Positions 46,738 to 55,730 of a stretch of DNA of 64,000 nt are shown in pieces. The DNA is taken from contig NZ_KQ955209.1 of assembly GCF_001546115.1 (NCBI RefSeq), positions 1,229,878-1,293,877 of the forward strand. Reading direction: 5' to 3'. This DNA comes from Paracoccus aminovorans (lineage in GTDB: Bacteria > Pseudomonadota > Alphaproteobacteria > Rhodobacterales > Rhodobacteraceae). Every line of letters begins with the position of its first letter. The stretch's first letter is position 1. Under the pieces are notes generated by a model, which had not been told where the DNA came from, searched no databases, and was given only the letters and a program-made list of their open reading frames with translations. A program made the translations under genes and the position numbers.

Positions 46738-47265
46738 ATGAACAAGGTTTCGCGCATTACCATGGTGACCGGGGGCGCCCGTTCCGGCAAGTCCGCGCTG
46801 GCCGAAAAGCTGGCGGCGCGCGCGCCGGGGCCGGCGATCTATATCGCCACGGCCGAGGCGCGGGACGACGAAATGACGCAGCGGATCGCGCTGCACCGGG
46901 ACCGCCGCGGCCCGGAATGGCGCACCATCGAGGCGCCGCGCGAGCTGTGTCGCGCGCTGGCGGATACGGACGGGCAGGGGGTGCGGCTGGTCGATTGCCT
47001 GACGCTGTGGCTGGCCAATATCCTTGACAGCGATCCCGGCCCCCGGGTCGAGGCGCTTTGCGCCACGCTCGGCGCGCAGAAAAGCCCGGTGGTGCTGGTG
47101 ACGAACGAGCTGGGCCTGGGCATCGTGCCCGACAATGCGCTGGCCCGGCGCTTTCGCGACCAGCATGGCTGGATGAACCAGGCCGTGGCGGCCGTGGCCG
47201 ACCAGGTCTGGATGGCGGTCAGCGGCTTGCCCCTGCAGCTGAAACCTTCACGAGGAATGCCTTGA
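46738..47265 (+). CDS. cobU: Adenosylcobinamide kinase / cobinamide-phosphate guanylyltransferase
   Basis: This 175-residue enzyme phosphorylates adenosylcobinamide and adds GMP, activating the lower-loop assembly of vitamin B12. Walker A is GGARSGKS near the N terminus; LVDCLTLWLANIL and VTNELGLGIVPDN are family patterns. The stop overlaps the TTG start of cobT. I see no cobalamin riboswitch in the 144-bp gap to oppA. Confidence 0.95.
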   Translation: MNKVSRITMVTGGARSGKSALAEKLAARAPGPAIYIATAEARDDEMTQRIALHRDRRGPEWRTIEAPRELCRALADTDGQGVRLVDCLTLWLANILDSDPGPRVEALCATLGAQKSPVVLVTNELGLGIVPDNALARRFRDQHGWMNQAVAAVADQVWMAVSGLPLQLKPSRGMP

Positions 47266-48218
47266 AAAACTATGATGATTCAGCCGCGGCAGCCGCGCGC
47301 GACCGCCAGGACCAGCTGACCAAGCCGCCGGGCTCGCTGGGCCGGCTGGAAGAGCTGGCGGTGTTCATGGCCGGCTGGCAGGGCCGCGACCGGCCGCGCA
47401 TCGACCGCGCGCAGGCGCTGGTCTTTGCCGGCAACCACGGCATCGTGGCGCAGGGCGTGAACCCGTTCCCGGCCGAGGTCACCGCCCAGATGGTCGAGAA
47501 TTTCCGCAACGGCGGCGCGGCGATCAACCAACTGTGCCGGTTGGCGGGCGCCGATCTGCAGGTGCTGGCGCTGGACCTCGACCGCCCGACCGCCGATTTC
47601 ACCCGCGGCATGGCGCTGGAGGTGGCGGATCTGGTGGCCTCGATCCAGACCGGCAAGGATGCGGTGGACCCCGAGGCCGACGTGATCCTGCTGGGCGAGA
47701 TGGGCATCGGCAATTCCACCGTCGCCGCCGCGCTGGCCGCCGCGACCTTCGGCGGCACGGCCGAGGATTGGGTCGGCCCCGGCACCGGCGCCGACGACGC
47801 GGTCATGGTCAACAAGATCCGCGCCGTGGAGGCCGGGCTGAAGCGTCACAAGGGCGCGGCGACGGCGGCCTCGATCCTGGGCAGCTATGGCGGGCGCGAG
47901 CAGGCGGCGATCTGCGGCGCCGTCATCCGGGCGCGCGAGCTGGGCATCCCGGTGATCCTGGACGGTTTCATCTGCTCGGCGGCAGCGGGGGTGCTGCTGG
48001 TCAACGACCGCAACGCGCTGGACCATTGCCTGATCGGCCATGAAAGCGCCGAGCCGGGCCATCGCCGGCTGATCGCCGTCATGGGCAAGACCCCGGTGGT
48101 GGGGCTCGACATGCGGCTGGGCGAGGGCTCGGGCGCGGCGGTGGCGCTCTTGATCCTGCGCGCGGCGCTGGAATGCCACAACGGCATGGCGACATTTGCC
48201 GAGGCGGGGATTGGCTGA
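47262..48218 (+). CDS. cobT: Nicotinate-nucleotide-dimethylbenzimidazole phosphoribosyltransferase
   Basis: This 318-residue enzyme makes alpha-ribazole phosphate for the lower ligand of cobalamin. Family patterns include LTKPPGSLGRLEELAVFMAG, FAGNHGIVAQGVNPFP, GEMGIGNSTVAAAL, DGFICSAAAG and GMRLGEGSGAAVAL-like DMRLGEGSG near the C terminus. The start is a TTG at 47262 with CGAGGA upstream, overlapping the cobU stop. It precedes cobS with a short overlap. Confidence 0.95.
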   Translation: MKNYDDSAAAAARDRQDQLTKPPGSLGRLEELAVFMAGWQGRDRPRIDRAQALVFAGNHGIVAQGVNPFPAEVTAQMVENFRNGGAAINQLCRLAGADLQVLALDLDRPTADFTRGMALEVADLVASIQTGKDAVDPEADVILLGEMGIGNSTVAAALAAATFGGTAEDWVGPGTGADDAVMVNKIRAVEAGLKRHKGAATAASILGSYGGREQAAICGAVIRARELGIPVILDGFICSAAAGVLLVNDRNALDHCLIGHESAEPGHRRLIAVMGKTPVVGLDMRLGEGSGAAVALLILRAALECHNGMATFAEAGIG

Positions 48219-48957
48219 CCGGGCGGGGCAGGCCGCGACCGCGCTGGTCTGGCTGACCCGGCTGCCGCTGGGCAAGCTGCTGCCGGCCCGGCCGGTGCCG
48301 CTGTCGCAGGCCGCCTGGGCCTTTCCACTGGCCGGAATCGCCGTGGCGCTGCCGGCGGGCGGGGTTTTCTGGCTGGCCGGAGAACTGGGCCTGCCGCCGC
48401 TGGCCGGGGCGCTGCTGGCGCTGGCCGCCACGGCGGCGCTGACCGGGGCGCTGCACGAGGACGGGCTGGCCGATTTCGCCGATGGCTGCGGCAGCGCGGA
48501 TCGCACCCGCGCGCTGGAGATCATGCGCGATTCCCGCATCGGCAGCTATGGCGTGGTGGCGCTGATCCTCGGCTTCGGCCTGCGCGCCGCGGCGCTGGCC
48601 GCCATGGCGCCGGGGCTGGGCCTTGCTGCGCTGGTCGCGGCGGCGGCGCTGTCGCGCGCCGGCATGGCGGCGGGGCTTACGGCGCTGCCGCCCGCGCGCA
48701 GCGATGGCTTGGGGCGGCTCGCGGGCCGGATCTCGGCCGGGCAGGCGGGGGTGGCGGCGCTGATCGGCGCGGCGGTGCTCTTGTGGCCGGCGGGGCTTTC
48801 GGCGGGGTGGCTCGCGGCGCTGCTGGCTTGCGCGCTGGCGCAGGGATGGGTCGCCCGCAGCGCGCGGCGTCGGCTTGGCGGGCAGACCGGCGACGTGCTG
48901 GGCGCCATGCAGCAGGCCGGCGAGATCGCGGTGCTCCTGGTGCTTGCCGCCACGTAA
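48211..48957 (+). CDS. cobS: Adenosylcobinamide-GDP ribazoletransferase
   Basis: This 248-residue membrane enzyme joins adenosylcobinamide-GDP to ribazole, the last step in B12 assembly. It has several membrane segments and the motif HEDGLADFADGCGSADRTRALEIMRDSRIGSYG. The TTG at 48211 is the likely start (GAGG upstream), overlapping cobT by 8 bp; a TTG at 48196 is an alternative. The protein is of normal length. Confidence 0.92.
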   Translation: MADRAGQAATALVWLTRLPLGKLLPARPVPLSQAAWAFPLAGIAVALPAGGVFWLAGELGLPPLAGALLALAATAALTGALHEDGLADFADGCGSADRTRALEIMRDSRIGSYGVVALILGFGLRAAALAAMAPGLGLAALVAAAALSRAGMAAGLTALPPARSDGLGRLAGRISAGQAGVAALIGAAVLLWPAGLSAGWLAALLACALAQGWVARSARRRLGGQTGDVLGAMQQAGEIAVLLVLAAT

Positions 48958-48969
48958 ACCGAGCCGTGC

Positions 48970-48999
48970 TTGACCGGGTTTTTCCATCCGGCATAGAAA
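48970..48999 (+). promoter_or_regulatory. Sigma-70-like promoter for the TRAP transporter genes
   Basis: TTGACC at 48970-48975 and TAGAAA at 48994-48999 are separated by 18 bases, a fair match to a -35/-10 pair, about 75 bases before the dctQ start. This is the only recognisable promoter-like pair in the gap after cobS. Confidence 0.4.
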
Positions 49000-49075
49000 A
49001 CGAAAAGAACGACCGGCGCGAACCGGCGCGCGGCCCGCAAAGGGACCGCGCAACGACAGGGAGAGGAGTTCAGCC

Positions 49076-49615
49076 ATGGGTGCCCTTCTGGGCCTGTCGC
49101 GCGGCATCGACCGCGCCAATCTGCTGATCGGTCGTGCCGTGGCCTGGCTGGTCCTGACCGCCGTCCTGGTCAGCGCCGGCAATGCCATCATCCGCAAGAT
49201 CTTCAACACCTCGTCCAATGCCTGGCTCGAGGTGCAGTGGTACATGTTCGGCGGGCTGGTCCTGCTGGGCGCGGCGGCGGCGCTTTACCGCAACGAACAC
49301 GTCCGGGTCGACCTGATCTATGGCGCGGTCTCGGACCGGACGCGGCTGTGGATCGACCTGTTCGGCATCCTGTTCCTGCTGCTGCCCTTTGCCTTCGTCG
49401 CGGCCTGGCTGACCTGGCCGGTCTTCGTCGAATCCTGGCGCATCAACGAGGGCTCTTCGAATGCCGGCGGGCTGGTGCGCTGGCCGGCCAAGCTGCTCTT
49501 GCCGGTCGGCTTCGGGCTGCTGTTCCTGCAGGCCCTGTCCGAACTGGTCAAGCGCATCGCCGCCTTGCGCGGGCTGATCACGCTGGAAACCAAATACACC
49601 AAGCCGCTGCAATAG
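49076..49615 (+). CDS. dctQ: TRAP transporter small permease (DctQ-like)
   Basis: This 179-residue membrane protein has four membrane segments and the DctQ pattern VSAGNAIIRKIFNTSSNAWLEVQWYMFGGLVLLGAAAALYRNEHVRVDL. It supports the large permease in the uptake of organic acids driven by sodium or protons. GGAGAGGAG precedes the ATG. No periplasmic binding-protein gene of the system lies within this window. Confidence 0.92.
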   Translation: MGALLGLSRGIDRANLLIGRAVAWLVLTAVLVSAGNAIIRKIFNTSSNAWLEVQWYMFGGLVLLGAAAALYRNEHVRVDLIYGAVSDRTRLWIDLFGILFLLLPFAFVAAWLTWPVFVESWRINEGSSNAGGLVRWPAKLLLPVGFGLLFLQALSELVKRIAALRGLITLETKYTKPLQ

Positions 49616-49627
49616 GAGCCTGCGAGC

Positions 49628-51157
49628 ATGTTCGATTATGGCTTCCTGCCGCCGGCGATGTTCCTGTGCATGATCTGCTTCATGCTCTACGGCTTTCCGG
49701 TGGCCTTCACGCTGGGCGCGGTCGGGCTGCTGTTCGGCGCCATCGGCATCGCGACCGAGCATTTCCACCCCTCGTTCCTGTCGGCGCTGCCGCATCGCTT
49801 CTTCGGCATCATCTCGAACGACCTGCTGCTGGCGATCCCGTTCTTCACCTTCATGGGCGCGGTGCTGGAGCGGTCGGGCCTGGCCGAGGACCTGCTGGAG
49901 GGCACCGGCAAGCTGTTCGGCGGCGTGCCGGGCGGCCTTGCCTATGCGGTGATCGTGGTGGGCGCGGTCCTGGGCGCCATCACCGGCACGGTCGCGGCCT
50001 CGGTCATCACCATGGGGGTGATCTCGCTGCCGGTGATGCTGCGCTATGGCTACAACCCGAGGCTGGCGACCGGGGTCATCGCCGCCTCGGGCACCATCAC
50101 CCAGCTCATTCCGCCCTCGCTGGTGCTGGTGGTGCTGGCCGACCAGCTCGGCCGCTCGGTCGGCGACATGTATCTGGGCGCCATGGGGCCCTCGGCCGCG
50201 CAGGTGCTGATCTTTCTGCTGTTCATCCTGGTCCTGTCGATCCTGAAGCCGCAGGACATGCCGCCGCTGCCCAAGGAGGTGCGGGGCGAGCTGGACCTGA
50301 AGCTGGTGCTGAAGGTGCTGATGGGCATCGTGCCCTCGATCCTCTTGATCTTCCTGGTGCTGGGCACGATCTTCGTCGGCCTGGCCACGCCGACCGAGGC
50401 GGGCGCGCTCGGCGTCGTCGGCGCCTTCGTGCTGGCGCTGCTGCATGGCCGGATGAGCCTGACCATCCTGCGCGAGGCGGTCTATGCCACCGCCGACCTG
50501 ACGGTGATGGTGGTGTTCATCCTGATCGGCTCGACCGTGTTCAGCCTGGTGTTCCAGGGCATGGACGGGGGGTTGTGGATCGAGCACATGCTCTCGGGCC
50601 TGCCGGGCGGGCCGATCGGCTTCCTGATCTTCGTCAACGTCTTCATCTTCTTCCTGGCCTTCTTCCTCGACTTCTTCGAGATCGCCTTCATCGTCGTGCC
50701 GATGCTGGTGCCGGTGGCGCAAACGCTCGGCATCGACCTGGTGTGGTTCGGGGTGCTGCTCTGCATCAACATGCAGACCTCGTTCATGCACCCGCCCTTC
50801 GGCTTCGCGCTGTTCTACCTGCGCTCGATCGCCAGCCGCGACGTCAGGACCACCGACATCTACATGGGGGCGATCCCGTGGCTGGTCATGCAGCTGATGC
50901 TGGTGGTGATCGTGATCTTCTGGCCCGGGCTGGTGACGGGGATGCTGGACAAGGGGCCGGCGGTGGACCTGGACAGCATCAGGATCGAGCTTCCGGCCGG
51001 GGGCCTCGGCGACCTGGGCCAGCCCGGCGGCTTGGGCGCCCCGGCCGGCTTGGGCGAATCCCCGGGCCCGGGCGCGCCGGCCGGGCTGGGCCAGCCGCAG
51101 ATTGCGCCGCAGGTTTCGCCCCAGCCGGCGCCGGTCGGCCAGCCGCAGTTCGACTAG
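49628..51157 (+). CDS. dctM: TRAP transporter large permease (DctM-like) with a Gly/Pro-rich tail
   Basis: This 509-residue protein is the channel of the TRAP transporter, with about twelve membrane segments and the DctM patterns LAIPFFTFMGAVLERSGLAEDLLEG and ASGTITQLIPPSLVLVVLADQLGRSVGDMYLGA. An unusual tail of about 70 residues after the last membrane segment is made of GLG, GAP and PQ repeats. The stop codon shares the CTAG palindrome with the stop of the convergent mgtC-like gene. Confidence 0.92.
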   Translation: MFDYGFLPPAMFLCMICFMLYGFPVAFTLGAVGLLFGAIGIATEHFHPSFLSALPHRFFGIISNDLLLAIPFFTFMGAVLERSGLAEDLLEGTGKLFGGVPGGLAYAVIVVGAVLGAITGTVAASVITMGVISLPVMLRYGYNPRLATGVIAASGTITQLIPPSLVLVVLADQLGRSVGDMYLGAMGPSAAQVLIFLLFILVLSILKPQDMPPLPKEVRGELDLKLVLKVLMGIVPSILLIFLVLGTIFVGLATPTEAGALGVVGAFVLALLHGRMSLTILREAVYATADLTVMVVFILIGSTVFSLVFQGMDGGLWIEHMLSGLPGGPIGFLIFVNVFIFFLAFFLDFFEIAFIVVPMLVPVAQTLGIDLVWFGVLLCINMQTSFMHPPFGFALFYLRSIASRDVRTTDIYMGAIPWLVMQLMLVVIVIFWPGLVTGMLDKGPAVDLDSIRIELPAGGLGDLGQPGGLGAPAGLGESPGPGAPAGLGQPQIAPQVSPQPAPVGQPQFD

Positions 51158-51654
51158 CGCGGCTCGTCCCCGTCCTTGTCCTTGGGCGGGCTCGGCACCA
51201 TTTGCCGGATCAGGTAGAGCACGACCAGCGCCAGCCCGGTCACCAGCATCGCCAGCCGCAGGTCGCCCATGCCGCAGCTGAGCCCGATGGCGCCGCAGAG
51301 CCACATCGAGGCGCCGGTGGTGATGCCCTTGACCGAGCCGCGGTTGATGACGATGGACCCGGCGGCCAAGAAGGCCACGCCCGCCGTCACCGCCTCGATC
51401 AGCCGCAGCGGGTCGGTGCGCTGCTGGTCGGAATGCGCGGCACCGAACTCGGCCAGTTCGACCGCGACCAGCGTGAAGCAGGCGGCGGCCAGCGCGATCA
51501 GCATATGGGTGCGCAGCCCGGCGGCGCGGGCATGGGCCTCGCGTTCCCAGCCGATGCAGCCGCCAAGGCCAAGCGCCATCAGAAGACGCAGCACCATGAC
51601 CGGAAATGGCAGGCTTGACGGTCGCAGGAATTCCTCGGCCAGCAAGTCCAGCAT
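51154..51654 (-). CDS. MgtC/SapB-family membrane protein
   Basis: This 166-residue protein has four membrane segments and the family pattern GGCIGWEREAHARAAGLRTHMLIALAAACFTLVAVELAEFG, followed by RLIEAVTAGVAFLAAGSI. The family is linked to growth at low magnesium and in stress. The ATG at 51654 is preferred over longer starts. It follows hisE with a 7-bp gap and may be transcribed with the his genes. Confidence 0.88.
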   Translation of the reverse strand: MLDLLAEEFLRPSSLPFPVMVLRLLMALGLGGCIGWEREAHARAAGLRTHMLIALAAACFTLVAVELAEFGAAHSDQQRTDPLRLIEAVTAGVAFLAAGSIVINRGSVKGITTGASMWLCGAIGLSCGMGDLRLAMLVTGLALVVLYLIRQMVPSPPKDKDGDEPR

Positions 51655-51661
51655 TTGCGTG

Positions 51662-51976
51662 TCACTTTCTTGACGCTTTTTCCTCGATCCCCGAACGCCC
51701 CTCGCGGCGATCCAGTTCATTTTCGACCTCGGCCAGCGTGACATTGCGTGCGGCCAGCATCACCAGCAGATGATAAAGCGTGTCGGCGGCCTCCGAGATC
51801 AGCTTGTCGCGGTCGCCCTTGACCGCCTCGATGATCGCCTCGACCGCCTCCTCGCCGAATTTCTCGGCGCATTTCTCGGGGCCTTTGGCCAGCAGTTTCG
51901 CCGTCCAGCTGGTGTCGGGATCGGCGAACTTGCGCTCCTCGATGGTCTCGGCCAGGCGCTGCAATCCGCCGCTCAT
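51662..51976 (-). CDS. hisE: Phosphoribosyl-ATP pyrophosphatase
   Basis: This 104-residue enzyme performs the second step of histidine synthesis. It has the family patterns [33 protein letters not shown] and [26 protein letters not shown] segments. The start at 51976 overlaps the hisF stop (ATGA at 51973-51976). It is stand-alone, not fused to hisI. Confidence 0.93.
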   Translation of the reverse strand: MSGGLQRLAETIEERKFADPDTSWTAKLLAKGPEKCAEKFGEEAVEAIIEAVKGDRDKLISEAADTLYHLLVMLAARNVTLAEVENELDRREGRSGIEEKASRK

Positions 51977-52734
51977 GTCAACCTCACGGGGATGCCGGCC
52001 GCGGCCAGGTGTTCCTTGGCCTCGCGCACCGAGAAGGTGCCGAAATGGAAGATCGAGGCCGCCAGCACGGCGCTGGCATGGCCTTCCAGCACGCCCTCGG
52101 CCAGGTGCTCCAGCGCGCCGACGCCGCCCGAGGCGATGACCGGCACGTTCACCGCATCGGCGACCGCCCGGGTCAGCGGGATGTTGAAGCCGGATTTCGT
52201 GCCGTCGCGGTCCATGCTGGTCAGCAGGATCTCGCCCGCGCCCTTGGCGGCGACGGTCATGGCGAATTCCACCGCGTCGATGCCGGTGGGCTTCCTGCCG
52301 CCGTGGGTGAAGATCTCCCACCGGCCGGGCGCCACGGTCTTGGCGTCGATGGCGCAGACGATGCACTGGCTGCCGAAACGGTCGGCGGCCTCGGCGATCA
52401 CGTCGGGGTTCGCCACGGCGGCCGAGTTGAAGCTGACCTTGTCGGCGCCGGCCAGCAGCAGGGCGCGCACGTCCTGGTGGCTGCGCACGCCGCCGCCCAC
52501 GGTCAGCGGCACGAAACAGGCTTCCGCCGTGCGGGTCACCAGGTCGAACATGGTGCCGCGGTTTTCATGCGTGGCGTGGATGTCGAGAAAACAGATCTCG
52601 TCCGCGCCGGCGGCGTCATAGGCGCGCGCCGCCTCGACCGGATCGCCGGCATCGACCAGATCGACAAAATTCACCCCCTTGACCACGCGGCCATCGGCCA
52701 CGTCCAGGCAAGGGATCACCCGGGTCTTCAGCAT
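51973..52734 (-). CDS. hisF: Imidazole glycerol phosphate synthase cyclase subunit
   Basis: This 253-residue TIM-barrel protein makes imidazole glycerol phosphate using ammonia from HisH. Conserved segments include [51 protein letters not shown] and [12 protein letters not shown]. It lies 9 bp after hisA. No hisH is seen between hisA and hisF; it must be elsewhere, probably upstream of hisA on the chromosome. Confidence 0.95.
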   Translation of the reverse strand: MLKTRVIPCLDVADGRVVKGVNFVDLVDAGDPVEAARAYDAAGADEICFLDIHATHENRGTMFDLVTRTAEACFVPLTVGGGVRSHQDVRALLLAGADKVSFNSAAVANPDVIAEAADRFGSQCIVCAIDAKTVAPGRWEIFTHGGRKPTGIDAVEFAMTVAAKGAGEILLTSMDRDGTKSGFNIPLTRAVADAVNVPVIASGGVGALEHLAEGVLEGHASAVLAASIFHFGTFSVREAKEHLAAAGIPVRLT

Positions 52735-52743
52735 GCCGCCCCC

Positions 52744-53460
52744 TTACGCTAGCGCCCGCAGCGCCTCGGCCAGATCGATGGCGCCATCGTAGAGCGCCCG
52801 GCCCGAGATCGCACCCGCAATCACGCCGGTCGCGCGCAGCGCATCCAGATCGGCCATCGAGCTGACCCCGCCCGAGGCGATGACCGGGATGTTCACCGCC
52901 CGCGCCAGGGCCTCGGTCGCGGCGATGTTCGGGCCTTGCATGGCGCCGTCGCGGTCGATGTCGGTATAGATGATCGCGGCGACGCCGGCGTCCTCGAACC
53001 GCTGGGCAAGATCGGTCGCCATCACGTCGGTCTCCTCGGCCCAGCCGCGCGTCGCGACGCGGCCCTTGCGGGCGTCGATGCCGACGGCGATCTTGCCCGG
53101 AAAGGCCATGGCCGCCTCGCGCACCAGGGCCGGGTTCTCGACCGCGACGGTGCCCAGGATGACGCGCGACAGCCCGCGCTCGATCCAGGCCTCGATGGTC
53201 GCCATGTCGCGGATGCCGCCGCCCAGCTGCGCCGGGACCGAGATGGCCGAGAGGATCGCCTCGACCGCCGCCGCGTTCACCGGCTTGCCGGCGAAGGCGC
53301 CGTTCAGGTCCACCAGATGCAGCCATTCCGCGCCGGCATCCTGGAAGGCCCGGGCCTGCGCCGCCGGATCGGCGCCGAAGACCGTGGCCGCCTCCATGTC
53401 GCCGCGCAGCAGGCGCACGCAATTGCCGTCCTTGAGGTCGATGGCGGGATAGAGGATCAT
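52744..53460 (-). CDS. hisA: ProFAR isomerase
   Basis: This 238-residue TIM-barrel enzyme isomerises ProFAR to PRFAR in histidine synthesis. The typical opening [22 protein letters not shown], the [15 protein letters not shown] and [11 protein letters not shown] segments are present. The ATG at 53460 starts the conserved sequence; the frame upstream is not coding-like. It heads the hisAFE run. Confidence 0.95.
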   Translation of the reverse strand: MILYPAIDLKDGNCVRLLRGDMEAATVFGADPAAQARAFQDAGAEWLHLVDLNGAFAGKPVNAAAVEAILSAISVPAQLGGGIRDMATIEAWIERGLSRVILGTVAVENPALVREAAMAFPGKIAVGIDARKGRVATRGWAEETDVMATDLAQRFEDAGVAAIIYTDIDRDGAMQGPNIAATEALARAVNIPVIASGGVSSMADLDALRATGVIAGAISGRALYDGAIDLAEALRALA

Positions 53461-53630
53461 CGCATCTCTCCTGTTGGGTCGCGGCCCCTTTGCCACAGGA
53501 CGCGGCAAACCGAAAGGGCCCGGCCGGATTCGGCGGAAGATCATCGCCGACCTCACGTCATTCTTGATCGGGCCGGGCGGCGCCGGTCATGCTGGCCCCC
53601 GCAACCATGCCCCGGGGAGGGGGAATTATC

Positions 53631-54017
53631 ATGAGGACACTGGCAATCGCCGCCGCGCTGGCCCTGGCCGCAGGCGCGGCCCAGGCCGAGGGCATCGACG
53701 GCATCTTCCAGACCCAGGCGAACGACCAGGGCAATATCGGCATGGTGCAGTTCTATGACTGCGGCGGCAAATATTGCGGCAAGCTGGTGAAAAGCTTCGA
53801 CAAGGCCGGCAAGGAAATCGCCTCGCCCCATACCGGCAAGAACATCGTCGCCGGCATGCGCGACGACGGCGGCGGCAAGTTCTCGGGCGGCACGATCTGG
53901 GATCCGGGCGCCGACAAGACCTACAAGTCGAAGATGCAGCTGCAGGGCAAGGCGCTGGACGTGTCGGGCTGCATCGCGGTGTTCTGCAAGACCCAGCACT
54001 GGACGCGGGTGAAATAG
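53631..54017 (+). CDS. Secreted DUF2147 protein
   Basis: This 128-residue protein has a signal peptide (MRTLAIAAALALAAGAAQA) and the DUF2147 pattern: MVQFYDCGGKYCGKLVKS, a cluster of Gly/Asp, GGTIWDPGADKTYKSKMQL and LDVSGCIAVFCKTQHWTRVK. Two cysteine pairs could form disulfides in the periplasm. GGAGG precedes the ATG. The function of the family is unknown. Confidence 0.85.
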   Translation: MRTLAIAAALALAAGAAQAEGIDGIFQTQANDQGNIGMVQFYDCGGKYCGKLVKSFDKAGKEIASPHTGKNIVAGMRDDGGGKFSGGTIWDPGADKTYKSKMQLQGKALDVSGCIAVFCKTQHWTRVK

Positions 54018-54027
54018 CCGCGCGGCC

Positions 54028-54924
54028 CTACATGAGCTGGTGCCGGTCCGGCGCCAGCGGCTCGGGCAGGGGGCTGGCGCCGATCGCCTCCATCATTTCG
54101 CGCTCGACGGTCTGGGCGAGCGTGTCGAGGGGCAGGGCATAGGGGGTCTGGCCGAACGGATCCTCGAGCTGGTGGCCGAGCGCGTCGAGGCCGAAGAAGG
54201 TATAGGCCACCAGCAGCACCGGCAGCAGCGTCCAGATGCCCAGCGACCCCGCCAGCGCGAAGGGCAGGAGCAGGCAGAACACCAGCGCCGTGCGGTGCAG
54301 CAGCAGCGAATAGGCGAAGGGCACCGGCGTCGTGGCGATGCGCTCGCAGCCGGCCTGGGCCGCCGAAAGCGCATGCAGATGACCCTCGAGCACCGACCAG
54401 CGGATCGGGTCCAGCCCGCCCGGTCCCAGCGCCGCCGCCAGCCGCGCCCCGGCCTCGCGCAGCACCGCGTCGGTCGGGTTGACCCGGCCGGCCAGCGCCA
54501 GGTCGGGCTGCCAGCGGGCGATGGCGGCCCGCTCGTCCCGGCCGCGCAGCCGCGCCGCCAGCCCGGCGGCAAAGCCGCAAAGCCCGCGCAACAGCGGCTC
54601 GCGCAAGCCGGGCGGCAGGCCGGCGCTGGCCCGCGCCAGGCCGCGGCAGCCGGTCAGCACCTGGCCCCAGAGCTGCCGCCCCTCCCACCAGCGGGCGTAG
54701 CAGGTGCCGTTGCGAAAGCTCATGAACACCGACAGCGCGATGCCGATCAGGGTAAAGGGAAAGGCGCTGATCGTGGCGAAGATGCCCGGGTGCAGCCCGG
54801 CCGCCAGCACCGCCACCAGCGACACCGCCCCGATCGCCGCCAGCCGGCCCAGGATCGAGGGGATGATCGAGCCATGCACCGTGAACAGGATGTCGCGCAG
54901 GCTGGGCTGCGAGCGCCGGATCAT
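54028..54924 (-). CDS. Bestrophin-family membrane protein
   Basis: This 298-residue protein has the bestrophin (UPF0187) pattern SFRNGTCYARWWEGRQLWGQVLTGCRGLAR and IEDPFG-like LEDPFGQTPYALPLDTLAQTVEREMMEAIG near the C terminus, with four membrane segments. Bacterial bestrophins form ion channels. The gene converges on the DUF2147 gene and follows the encapsulin gene by 7 bp. Confidence 0.88.
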   Translation of the reverse strand: MIRRSQPSLRDILFTVHGSIIPSILGRLAAIGAVSLVAVLAAGLHPGIFATISAFPFTLIGIALSVFMSFRNGTCYARWWEGRQLWGQVLTGCRGLARASAGLPPGLREPLLRGLCGFAAGLAARLRGRDERAAIARWQPDLALAGRVNPTDAVLREAGARLAAALGPGGLDPIRWSVLEGHLHALSAAQAGCERIATTPVPFAYSLLLHRTALVFCLLLPFALAGSLGIWTLLPVLLVAYTFFGLDALGHQLEDPFGQTPYALPLDTLAQTVEREMMEAIGASPLPEPLAPDRHQLM

Positions 54925-54931
54925 CGCCGCC

Positions 54932-55729
54932 TCAGGCCTCCAGCACCACGACCGCCTCGGCGGTCTGCATCTGGAAGGTCAGGCTTTCCTGAAGATACAG
55001 CGTCACCGTCTGCGCGTCATGCGACAGATAGCCGATGGCGATGTCCTGGCCCAGCCACAGGTCGAAATCGCCGCCGCGCGTCGTCACCACCGCGCCGCCC
55101 TGCAAGGCCTGGCTCCAGGTCACCGGCGCATCGACCAGCTTTTCGAGGTGCTTGAGCACCGGATAGCCGTCCTCGGCCCCGCCGCTTGCCGCCGTGAAGC
55201 CGGCGGTGCCCAGGACCAGCGCATAGGGCCCGTTCACCCCGGCCAGCCGCAGGGCGCTGACCGCGCGCGCCACCGCCTCGGGGTAGTCGGCGACATCCTC
55301 GGGCAGGGGCACGGCCGGGTTGCTGGTCTCGGGCAGGATGCCCTTGATGCCGGCCTCGGGATAGCCATGGAACACCAGCCGGTCCTCGGCCAGGGCAAGC
55401 TGGCGGGCGGCATCCTTCAGCGGCTGCCAGTCGCTGTCGTTGGCGCCGCGCGCCACGTCGTCCACGGCGGCGCGGGTCAGGGTGAAGGGCACGCGCAGCT
55501 CGACCAGCGGGTTCACCTCGCGCCGGTGACAGGCGACGCCCTCGGCCAGCGCCGGCGCGGGCTTCAGGTGGCCGGTGCCGACGGCGGACAGCGCGAAGCC
55601 CTCGGGCCCGTGCAGGTCGACGACGCGGCGCGCGCCCAGGTAGCGTTTCAGCGTGCGCGCGGCCTCTTCCTCGATCTGCGCCCAGGCGGCGCTGCTGATC
55701 GGGGCCAGTTCGCGATAGAGATTGTCCAT
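54932..55729 (-). CDS. Family 1 encapsulin shell protein
   Basis: This 265-residue protein is a HK97-fold shell subunit that self-assembles into a protein nanocompartment. The pattern MDNLYRELAPISSAAWAQIEEEAARTLKRYLGARRVVDL at the N terminus and the C-terminal segment VYLSHDAQTVTLYLQESLTFQMQ-like are typical. It directly follows a DyP peroxidase with a matching targeting tail, so the peroxidase is its cargo. Length is normal. Confidence 0.95.
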   Translation of the reverse strand: MDNLYRELAPISSAAWAQIEEEAARTLKRYLGARRVVDLHGPEGFALSAVGTGHLKPAPALAEGVACHRREVNPLVELRVPFTLTRAAVDDVARGANDSDWQPLKDAARQLALAEDRLVFHGYPEAGIKGILPETSNPAVPLPEDVADYPEAVARAVSALRLAGVNGPYALVLGTAGFTAASGGAEDGYPVLKHLEKLVDAPVTWSQALQGGAVVTTRGGDFDLWLGQDIAIGYLSHDAQTVTLYLQESLTFQMQTAEAVVVLEA

Positions 55730-55730
55730 G

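Noticed and set aside
46594..47166. N-terminal extension of OppA
   Set aside because: It lies antisense to cobU and lacks coding character. The signal peptide begins at 46593.
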